21,139 nt of DNA from CAZISM01 sp964541895 (lineage in GTDB: Bacteria > Zhuqueibacterota > Zhuqueibacteria > Residuimicrobiales > Residuimicrobiaceae): contig CAZISM010000091.1 in assembly GCA_964541895.1 (NCBI GenBank), forward strand, positions 1 to 21,139. Direction: 5' to 3'. Of this stretch, positions 14,383 to 21,139 are shown one piece after another. The notes beneath the pieces are model-generated. The model did no database searches. It worked only from the letters and a program-made list of their open reading frames with translations, and was not told the origin of the DNA. How positions within the stretch are numbered: position 1 is the first letter of the stretch; every line of letters starts with the position of its first letter. The position numbers and the translations under genes are program-made.

Positions 14383-16398
14383 ATGAGCAAGCAGAGAGGA
14401 TCGGATACAATTTTTCGTACCAAATCGCTGGATGATATCGTCCGGGACAGTGAGCGCAGCGAGTATCAGCTGAAGCGTGTGCTGGGGCCGGTGCAGTTGA
14501 CTCTGTTCGGCATCGGCGCCATCATCGGCGCCGGCATCTTTGCCACCATCGGCACAGCCGCTGCCGGCGATGCCTTTCGTCCCGGTGCCGGTCCGGCGCT
14601 GATGCTGTCGTTTATGATCACCGCTGCGGTATGCGGTTTTACGGCGCTGTGCTACGCCGAGTTTGCTTCCCTGGTGCCCATCTCCGGTTCCGCCTATACC
14701 TACGCCTATTCCACGCTGGGAGAAATCATCGCCTGGGTCATCGGCTGGGACCTGATTATCGAATATGCGGTGGGCAATATTGCGGTAGCCATTTCCTGGG
14801 CCAATTATTTCAAAACGTTTATGCGTGGATTCGGCGTCATCATCCCGGACTGGCTTTCCATGGATTATCGCACGGCGGCAAAAATCGTCGATGCGGCCGG
14901 CACTCAGATCGTCTATCGCGATGCGCCGCACATTTTTGGTATACCCATCATCGTCAATCTGGTGGCGGTGGCGATCGTGTTTATCATCTCGATTGTCCTT
15001 ATCTGGGGCATTCGCGAAAGCGCCCGTTTTAACGCCGTCATGGTGGGCATCAAGATCGTGGTGCTGACTTTTTTTATCGCGGTCGGCGCGTACTGGGTAA
15101 AGCCTGAGAACTGGACGCCGTTCGCGCCCAACGGCTGGGCGGGCATCAGCGCCGGAGCAGCCATCGTGTTTTTTGCCTATATTGGTTTTGATGCGGTGTC
15201 AACAGCGGCAGAGGAGACGCGCAATCCCAGGCGAGACCTGCCCATCGGCATCATCGCTTCGCTGATCATATGCACCATATTTTATGTTATCGTCTCGTTT
15301 GTTTTTACCGGACTCATCTCCTATCCGGATCTGAAAGCAAAACTGGCCACCGAGCAGGCGGAACCGTTGACCATGGCCCTGGAGCACGCCAGTCCTGACC
15401 TGGGCTGGGCGGTCGGCATCGTCGCGTTCGGGTCGGTCATTGCCCATACGGCTGTGCTGTTTATTTTTCAGCTCGGTCAACCGCGTATTTTCTTCTCCAT
15501 GGCGCGGGACGGTCTGATGCCGCGCGCTTTTACGCGCGTGCATCCGCGCTTTCGCACTCCCTGGGTCTCCACCATCATCACCGGCGCCTTTGTTGCACTG
15601 TTTGCGGCTGTTGCCAGCATTGACGAAATGGTGGATCTCACCAACATCGGCACCCTGTTCGCTTTTATCATTGTCTCTGCCGGCATCATGGTGTTGCGCC
15701 GCCGCGATCCGGAGCGGCCGCGACCGTTTCGCGTGCCCGGCGGTTTGAAATGGGCGGTGATCCTTTTTGTAATTTTACTGTTAATTCTTTACTTTTTGCC
15801 ACTGTCTGCCACCAGCAAGACGGTGATCGCATTGATCAGCGGCGGATTCTTTTTTCTCATCCGCAAGGATATTTTCCCTGTTCTCGGCATCATTTCCTGC
15901 CTGTATCTGATTTATTATCTGCCGCCGACGTCGTGGCTGCGATTTGCCGCCTGGCTCAACCTGGGTTTTGTCATCTATGCCGGCTATGGTCTCATGCACA
16001 GCAAACTAAATCCGGAGGGGCCGGATGAAAGCTCGGCACGCCTGGCCCGTTCGATCCGGGTCGGGGCCTGGCTGGCGTTGACAGGAACCGGTTTGTTGTA
16101 TGTGATGCGGGGATTGGATCTGGTGCTGACAGCGGGGAAAGAGCTGACCGAAGCCACCGTCGGCCGGCGTTTCGCTGTGGGTGTGGAGCAGTTGTTGAGC
16201 GCCGCCTCCTGGACGCACGTGTCCTGGTTTTTGCTTATCCCGCTGCTCCTGAACGCCTTTGTGCTCTGCCCGATCCTTTTGCGGCGTATCGTGCGCTTGC
16301 GCAAGCTGGCGCCAGAGGCGGATATGCGCACGCCATTAGCGATTATTGTCCTGGTGCTGCTCTGGACCATCTGCTATGTATGGATGTTGCTGGCGTGA
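14383..16398 (+). CDS. APC-superfamily amino acid permease (CAT type) with C-terminal extension
   Basis: A 671-aa transporter with GGAGA about 8 nt before its ATG. The first transmembrane segment has the unwound-helix motif GIGAIIGAGIFATIG (about 43-57), as in cationic amino acid transporters (CAT/YfnA-like). About 12 core membrane helices follow, including EFASLVPISGSAYTYAY and a conserved GFDAVSTAAEETRNP loop. After residue ~530 there are further hydrophobic stretches (VGAWLALTGTGLLYVM, WFLLIPLLLNAFVL, LAIIVLVLLWTICYVW), making it clearly longer than the usual ~460-500 aa. The substrate cannot be fixed from sequence. It sits 55 nt after the PIG-L gene, probably in the same transcription unit, and converges with the phosphatase gene with 20 bp between stops. 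Confidence 0.9.
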   Translation: MSKQRGSDTIFRTKSLDDIVRDSERSEYQLKRVLGPVQLTLFGIGAIIGAGIFATIGTAAAGDAFRPGAGPALMLSFMITAAVCGFTALCYAEFASLVPISGSAYTYAYSTLGEIIAWVIGWDLIIEYAVGNIAVAISWANYFKTFMRGFGVIIPDWLSMDYRTAAKIVDAAGTQIVYRDAPHIFGIPIIVNLVAVAIVFIISIVLIWGIRESARFNAVMVGIKIVVLTFFIAVGAYWVKPENWTPFAPNGWAGISAGAAIVFFAYIGFDAVSTAAEETRNPRRDLPIGIIASLIICTIFYVIVSFVFTGLISYPDLKAKLATEQAEPLTMALEHASPDLGWAVGIVAFGSVIAHTAVLFIFQLGQPRIFFSMARDGLMPRAFTRVHPRFRTPWVSTIITGAFVALFAAVASIDEMVDLTNIGTLFAFIIVSAGIMVLRRRDPERPRPFRVPGGLKWAVILFVILLLILYFLPLSATSKTVIALISGGFFFLIRKDIFPVLGIISCLYLIYYLPPTSWLRFAAWLNLGFVIYAGYGLMHSKLNPEGPDESSARLARSIRVGAWLALTGTGLLYVMRGLDLVLTAGKELTEATVGRRFAVGVEQLLSAASWTHVSWFLLIPLLLNAFVLCPILLRRIVRLRKLAPEADMRTPLAIIVLVLLWTICYVWMLLA

Positions 16399-16418
16399 TC
16401 GGCGGCGGCGCGGGAGCG

Positions 16419-17525
16419 TTATTCTTTCATGATGATGGCGAGGGAGAGGTCGTCGTGGGGTAATGCGTCCTCAGTAAATCGATCCACCTGTTGCAGAATG
16501 GCTTCCCCCAGACGGCTGGCGGAGCAGCGGGGGCATCTATTGATCGCCTGCCACAAACGCTGCTCGCCATAAAACTCACCGGCTTCATTGCGGGATTCGG
16601 TCAATCCGTCGGAAAAAACCACCAGCAGATCGCCGGAATTCATGGTCAGGCACTGTTCTTTAAAGGTGGCGTGGCCGGAAATGCCCAGCCCCATATCCCC
16701 TTTGGGCAGCTCTTCGATCGTTTCGTTGCGGATCAGCAGCGGCGGCAGGTGGCCGGCGTTAAAGAGGCGCACCTCTGACCCTTCCGGTTGCATCTCCAGA
16801 TAGACCAGCGAGGCAAAGCTTTTGGCAACGCCGTCGCGGAGATAGATTTTGTTCATTTTTTCCGCCAGAGCGGAGAGAGAGGTGTGATCCGGCGCCAGGG
16901 CGCGCAGGGTGGCCTGCAGTTTGACCATGAGCAGAGCGGCTCCCAGTCCCTTGTCAGACACATCCCCCAGGGCGATGGCGGCGCGCTGGTCGCTGATGCT
17001 CATGAAATCGAGCAGGTCGCCGCACACCTCGTTGGCCGGCTGGTAGTGCAGCCACAGGGACCAGCCTTTGATGCGCGGTTCCTTGTCCGGCATGAGGGCT
17101 CTTTGTACGGTTCGTCCGGCCGCCAGCTCATCTTTGGCCAGGAGTTTATCTTTCAGCTCCATCATCAGCACAAAGACGATGATGGCGAATCCGAGCCAGT
17201 GGGTGTCCTGGCTGACCGTCACTTCGCCCTGTTTTTGCGAGACCTGCACCGGGAAGAACATGAAATAGAACGCGGCGAGGAGGAACAGGCGGCGGATCCA
17301 GCTCAGTTTGAGCAGCAGGCTTTTGATGAGCCACCACGGTATGAAGAACAGCCGTTTCACCGGATTCATGGCGCGAAGCTGCTGTTTGCGCTGGTCGGAG
17401 AGAAAGTACTCTTTCAGTTCGGACCATTCCCGTCGCATGGTGTGAAAAAAATCGCCATGGCCCATATCTTCCCGCAAAACATGCCCCAAGCCGGGCTCTT
17501 CGTGAGTCGTTTTCGTATTCATCAT
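16419..17525 (-). CDS. membrane-anchored SpoIIE/RsbU-type PP2C serine phosphatase
   Basis: A 368-aa protein with two ATGs in tandem (17525 and 17522); GAGG lies just upstream and fits the second slightly better. The N-terminal ~130 residues contain hydrophobic segments (about 58-70, 80-95 and 108-122). The C-terminal phosphatase domain has the metal-binding motifs EVCGDLLDF (Asp170), LGDVSDKG (Asp188), FSDGLTE (Asp306) and HDDLSL (Asp358-Asp359). The first motif has Cys168 where GG is more usual. Family members dephosphorylate anti-anti-sigma factors in partner-switching pathways. No STAS or anti-sigma kinase gene is adjacent, so its partner must be elsewhere. There is no obvious input domain apart from the membrane part. 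Confidence 0.9.
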   Translation of the reverse strand: MMNTKTTHEEPGLGHVLREDMGHGDFFHTMRREWSELKEYFLSDQRKQQLRAMNPVKRLFFIPWWLIKSLLLKLSWIRRLFLLAAFYFMFFPVQVSQKQGEVTVSQDTHWLGFAIIVFVLMMELKDKLLAKDELAAGRTVQRALMPDKEPRIKGWSLWLHYQPANEVCGDLLDFMSISDQRAAIALGDVSDKGLGAALLMVKLQATLRALAPDHTSLSALAEKMNKIYLRDGVAKSFASLVYLEMQPEGSEVRLFNAGHLPPLLIRNETIEELPKGDMGLGISGHATFKEQCLTMNSGDLLVVFSDGLTESRNEAGEFYGEQRLWQAINRCPRCSASRLGEAILQQVDRFTEDALPHDDLSLAIIMKE

Positions 17526-17827
17526 GCCTCTGGTCAGCCAATGTGCTGTCTTTATATACGTGAGATTTTACAAAAAGTTTACGCCAACATCAGGTGCAGG
17601 GTTGTTTTTCATGATTCGGACAGTGCAGGAGCAACACTGCCAGAATTGTGCTAAGGAGGTATGGAGCCGGTCGCAGGTCATGTGATCTGACGGTGTGAAC
17701 CTTGGCATGGCGAGTCTGTCGGGCCTCATTGTTCGACTTGAGTACAAATGTCGAGTTAAGTGATTCTGGCTTATCAGGCCGTGCGAGTGGGACGCTGCGG
17801 CCGCAATAGTCGCTCAGTCAGGAAATG
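17526..17827. other. intergenic stretch without a recognisable gene
   Basis: About 300 nt between the phosphatase start and the tRNA terminator. I see only very short open frames (one of 8 and one of 17 codons on the plus strand), with no sign of conservation. An AAGGAGG at about 17653-17659 has an ATG only 1 nt after it, so it is unlikely to work as a start. A TATATA on the minus strand near 17555 may be part of a weak promoter for the phosphatase; no good -35 partner is present. A small RNA cannot be excluded. Confidence 0.4.
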
Positions 17828-17851
17828 AAAAAACCCGGAGCAGGTCCGGGT
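17828..17851 (-). terminator. rho-independent terminator of the tRNA-Leu gene
   Basis: Read on the minus strand, ACCCGGA (17851-17845), a 5-nt loop and TCCGGGT (17839-17833) form a perfect GC-rich stem followed by a T6 run. It lies 8 nt downstream of the tRNA 3' CCA. Confidence 0.9.
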
Positions 17852-17859
17852 CTGATGTA

Positions 17860-17946
<87 letters not shown>

Positions 17947-17961
17947 GATTATGTGGCCATT

Positions 17962-17990
17962 AATATAAAGATTTTTCTAATGGATGTCAA
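17962..17990 (-). promoter_or_regulatory. promoter of the tRNA-Leu gene
   Basis: On the minus strand TTGACA (17990-17985), a 17-bp spacer and TATATT (17967-17962), ending 15 bp before the tRNA 5' end. This matches the best sigma-70-like arrangement seen elsewhere in the window (rrf2 promoter). Confidence 0.85.
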
Positions 17991-18069
17991 GGTATTTATG
18001 CGATTTTTATCAGCATAGGCGCCGAAAAAGGGCAGCGGCGTGCGGCTGAGTCTTGATTGGGCTTGCTTT

Positions 18070-18097
18070 TTGTCCAATAATCCATTACCTTTATAGT
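18070..18097 (+). promoter_or_regulatory. candidate promoter for smpB-tyrS
   Basis: TTGTCC (18070-18075), a 16-bp spacer and TATAGT (18092-18097), ending 18 bp before the smpB GTG. It is divergent from the tRNA-Leu promoter. Confidence 0.5.
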
Positions 18098-18115
18098 TTT
18101 AATCGAGTCAGGACC

Positions 18116-18583
18116 GTGAACAAGCAAAAATCACATAGCGCCATTGTCAATCGCAAGGCGTACCACGATTTTGAAATCCTGGAAAAGTACGAAGCCGGTC
18201 TGCTGTTGCAGGGCACGGAGGTGAAATCGGTGCGCATCGGCAAGGTCAGTTTCAAGGACAGCTATGCCAAGGTGCGCAACGGCGAGCTCTGGGTGGTCAG
18301 TTTGCACATCAACGAGTACGACCACGGCAGCGCCTGGAACCACGATCCGGAGCGGCCGCGCAAATTATTGCTGCACAAGCAGGAAATAAAGCGGCTTATC
18401 GGCAAGATCGAGGAGCAGGGTTTGACCCTGGTGCCTCTGAGCATATATTTTAAAAACGGTTACGCCAAAATCGAGCTGGGATTGGCGCGCGGCCGCAAGC
18501 TGCACGACAAGCGGCACGAAATCGCCAAGCGGGACGTTAACCGCGACATTCAGAGAGAGATAAAGAGCAAATTAAAAATGTAA
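18116..18583 (+). CDS. smpB: SsrA-binding protein SmpB
   Basis: A 155-aa protein starting at a GTG (18116); upstream in-frame residues back to 18053 do not resemble the family and would overlap the promoter. AGGA lies very close before the GTG. It opens with the family core IVNRKAYHDFEILEKYEAGL, then LLQGTEVKSVRIGKVSF, and ends with the basic GLARGRKLHDKRHEIAKRD tail region. Length is close to the usual ~155-160 aa. SmpB binds tmRNA and delivers it to stalled ribosomes for trans-translation. No ssrA gene was seen in the window. The tyrS gene follows 27 nt downstream, probably on the same transcript. Confidence 0.97.
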   Translation: MNKQKSHSAIVNRKAYHDFEILEKYEAGLLLQGTEVKSVRIGKVSFKDSYAKVRNGELWVVSLHINEYDHGSAWNHDPERPRKLLLHKQEIKRLIGKIEEQGLTLVPLSIYFKNGYAKIELGLARGRKLHDKRHEIAKRDVNRDIQREIKSKLKM

Positions 18584-18610
18584 TAAACCCGCCCAGGAGG
18601 AGGGACTATT

Positions 18611-19897
18611 TTGCACTACAGTGAGGCGTATGCCGAGCTGGAGCGGCGTGGATTTATCCAGCAGGTCACCGAACCGGAAAAGCTGCAGGCCCTGATGGCC
18701 GCCGGCCCGGTCACCTATTATGTCGGCATCGACCCGACCGCCGACAGTTTACATGTGGGGCATCTCATGGCGGTCATGGGGATGATGCATATGCAGCGCT
18801 TTGGCCATCGTCCCATTGCCATCATCGGCAGCGGTACGGCCATGGTGGGCGATCCCAGCGGCAAGAGCGAGATGCGCAAGATGCTGACCAGAGAACAGAT
18901 CGTGGCCAACAGTCAGACCATCCAATCGCAACTGGCGCGATATCTCGATTTCAGCGAAGGCAAGGCGTTGATGGTGGACAATTACGACTGGCTGGGCGAG
19001 CTCAAGTATATCGAATTTTTGCGCGACATCGGCCGTCATTTCAGCGTCAACCGCATGTTGACCTACGAAACCTATAAAATCCGTCTCGAGCGCGGTCTTT
19101 CTTTCCTGGAGTTCAACTATCAGCTGCTGCAGGCCTACGATTATCTGATGCTATATAAAAAGTACGGCTGCAAGCTGCAGATGGGCGGCGACGATCAGTG
19201 GGCCAATATTCTCGCCGGCACGGATCTGATCCGTCGTATAGAGGAAGATGAAGCGTTTTGTCTCACCTTTCCGCTGTTGACCACGGCCACGGGACAGAAA
19301 ATGGGCAAAACCGAATCCGGTGCAGTCTGGCTGGATCGGGACAAGGTGAGTCCCTATGACTATTATCAGTACTGGGTCAACAGTGACGACCGCGACGTGG
19401 CCCGGTTCCTGGCCTATTTTACCGTATTGCCCATGGACGAGATCGAGCCGGTGAAATCCCTGAGCGGCGCTGAATTGAACAGCGCCAAGGTGGTGCTGGC
19501 CTATGAGGCCACCAGGATCACTCACGGCGAGCAGGCAGCGCTGGAGGCGTTTCAGGCCGCTGCCGCGGCGTTTGGCAGCCGCTCGATCCCAGCCCATTTG
19601 CTGGCTTCCAGCACGGTGCCGCGTGGCGACATGGCCAGCAATCAGAGTCTGGTGCCGGGAACAGAGCTGGCGGCGGCCGAGCTGGCGGAGAAGCCGCGGC
19701 TGCTGGAGCTGCTGGAGCGGCTCAAACTGGTGGATTCAAAGAGTGAAGCGCGCCGATTGATCCAGCAGGGCGGGCTATATATCAACCAGAAGCGGGTAGC
19801 GGACATCAATGCGGTGCTCGAACCGGGCCATGTTATAGAGGGAGAGATCGTTTTGCGGCTGGGCAAGAAGCGTTATCACCGCCTGATTGTGGCCTGA
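18611..19897 (+). CDS. tyrS: tyrosyl-tRNA synthetase
   Basis: A 428-aa class I aminoacyl-tRNA synthetase, close to the 424 aa of the E. coli enzyme. It starts at a TTG with a strong AGGAGG (18595-18600) upstream; the next in-frame ATG is residue 29, inside the conserved N-terminus, so the TTG is well supported. The HIGH signature is HVGH (48-51) after YYVGIDPTADSL. The KMSKS-loop is KMGKT (230-234), the form usual in this TyrRS subgroup, followed by ESGAVWLD. The tRNA-binding S4 domain is at about 365-428 (SEARRLIQQGGLYINQKRV). It attaches tyrosine to tRNA-Tyr. It lies between smpB and the rRNA operon. Confidence 0.97.
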   Translation: MHYSEAYAELERRGFIQQVTEPEKLQALMAAGPVTYYVGIDPTADSLHVGHLMAVMGMMHMQRFGHRPIAIIGSGTAMVGDPSGKSEMRKMLTREQIVANSQTIQSQLARYLDFSEGKALMVDNYDWLGELKYIEFLRDIGRHFSVNRMLTYETYKIRLERGLSFLEFNYQLLQAYDYLMLYKKYGCKLQMGGDDQWANILAGTDLIRRIEEDEAFCLTFPLLTTATGQKMGKTESGAVWLDRDKVSPYDYYQYWVNSDDRDVARFLAYFTVLPMDEIEPVKSLSGAELNSAKVVLAYEATRITHGEQAALEAFQAAAAAFGSRSIPAHLLASSTVPRGDMASNQSLVPGTELAAAELAEKPRLLELLERLKLVDSKSEARRLIQQGGLYINQKRVADINAVLEPGHVIEGEIVLRLGKKRYHRLIVA

Positions 19898-19910
19898 AAC
19901 GGGTTATTTT

Positions 19911-19931
19911 GCAAAAAAGAGCACTTTTTGC
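19911..19931 (+). terminator. possible weak terminator hairpin after tyrS
   Basis: GCAAAAA (19911-19917) and TTTTTGC (19925-19931) are perfect inverted arms around a 7-nt loop, 14 nt after the tyrS stop. The stem is AT-rich and no U-tract follows it, so termination would be weak. Called only for its position. Confidence 0.3.
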
Positions 19932-19951
19932 GATTAATAATCACTTTTCTC

Positions 19952-19981
19952 TTGCGTTTCTAAAAAAAACCCTTATATTAT
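19952..19981 (+). promoter_or_regulatory. candidate upstream promoter of the rRNA operon
   Basis: TTGCGT (19952-19957) followed by TATATT (19974-19979, 16-bp spacer) or TATTAT (19976-19981, 18-bp spacer), with an A8 run in the spacer. It would be the distal of two tandem rRNA promoters. The evidence is sequence match only. Confidence 0.35.
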
Positions 19982-20031
19982 ACACGCTTTGGTAAACACA
20001 CCAACAGAACGACTCGAACAGAGAAGTTTTG

Positions 20032-20057
20032 AAAAAAAGCAAAAAAAGATAAAAAAA
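20032..20057. promoter_or_regulatory. phased A-tracts / UP element of the rRNA promoter
   Basis: Three A7 runs start at 20032, 20041 and 20051, close to one per helical turn, directly upstream of the rRNA -35 box. A fourth A7 (20073-20079) lies in the spacer. Phased A-tracts bend DNA, and A-rich sequence here is typical of UP elements contacted by the RNA polymerase alpha subunit. Confidence 0.65.
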
Positions 20058-20060
20058 GCC

Positions 20061-20089
20061 TTGACAATAAAGAAAAAAAGTAGTATCTT
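20061..20089 (+). promoter_or_regulatory. main promoter of the rRNA operon
   Basis: Perfect TTGACA (20061-20066), a 17-bp spacer and TATCTT (20084-20089), about 120 bp before the 16S 5' end. The A-rich UP-like sequence adjoins the -35 box. Confidence 0.85.
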
Positions 20090-20125
20090 AAAAGGCTTTG
20101 AATGAAACGCCAGTGAATGGCAAAA

Positions 20126-20137
20126 GTTCTTTGAAAA
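20126..20137 (+). promoter_or_regulatory. boxA-like antitermination site in the rRNA leader
   Basis: GTTCTTTGAAAA lies between the rRNA promoter and the 16S gene and resembles the boxA consensus (TGCTCTTTnACAA) used by the Nus antitermination complex. Position and match suggest the role; a boxB was not evident. Confidence 0.5.
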
Positions 20138-20212
20138 TATGGTTTAAATAGCGTGCAAGGCTCTATCGTCAATTGGGGTCATACTCGAGTGGTAATAATA
20201 AATTAATATATT

Positions 20213-21139
<927 letters not shown>

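Noticed and set aside
17611..17643. Imperfect hairpin (CAGTG...CACTG) between the phosphatase and the tRNA
   Set aside because: Arms of only 5 bp with a long loop and no U-tract; not distinguishable from chance.
16788..17654. Plus-strand open frame of 288 aa opposite the phosphatase
   Set aside because: Shadow of the SpoIIE-type phosphatase; no domain or start signal supports it.

Overview
The window is about 21 kb of a bacterial chromosome, moderately GC-rich by eye, with densely packed genes. Signal peptides and periplasmic sensor domains imply a Gram-negative-type envelope. The right edge carries the 5' part (about 930 nt) of a 16S rRNA gene that is not obviously from a familiar model phylum. 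My tentative guess, from overall impression only, is an uncultured FCB-group or KSB1-like bacterium; searching the 16S fragment would settle it.

Region 1 (1-6918): the start of a leftward membrane protein, then a rightward signalling operon. The operon holds two paralogous transmembrane histidine kinases with FG-GAP-like periplasmic propellers, and an NtrC-type sigma-54 activator whose start overlaps the second kinase. The first kinase has Gln where its paralogue has the phosphoacceptor His, but keeps an intact ATP-binding domain. This suggests a pseudo-sensor or heterodimer arrangement.

Region 2 (6892-12458, leftward): an Rrf2/NsrR-type three-cysteine repressor gene, a NapH/CcoG-like membrane ferredoxin, a DUF438-hemerythrin-PAS protein, a DUF1858-DUF2249 protein, a SAM methyltransferase and an MmgE/PrpD-family protein. 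The repressor gene has a consensus promoter followed directly by a perfect 10-2-10 palindrome. I read this as a self-regulated nitric-oxide or redox-stress operon.

Region 3 (12532-16398, rightward): its own promoter, a NagB-like sugar-phosphate deaminase/isomerase with altered catalytic residues, a PIG-L deacetylase and an extended amino acid permease. This looks like an amino-sugar or amino-acid utilisation unit. A membrane-anchored SpoIIE-type phosphatase gene runs toward it.

Region 4 (17828-21139) is translation machinery: tRNA-Leu(CAG) with its own promoter and terminator (leftward), smpB and tyrS (rightward, tyrS with a TTG start), then an rRNA operon promoter region with A-tracts at near-helical spacing and the partial 16S gene. 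I saw no insertion sequences, CRISPR arrays, phage genes or clear frameshifts.
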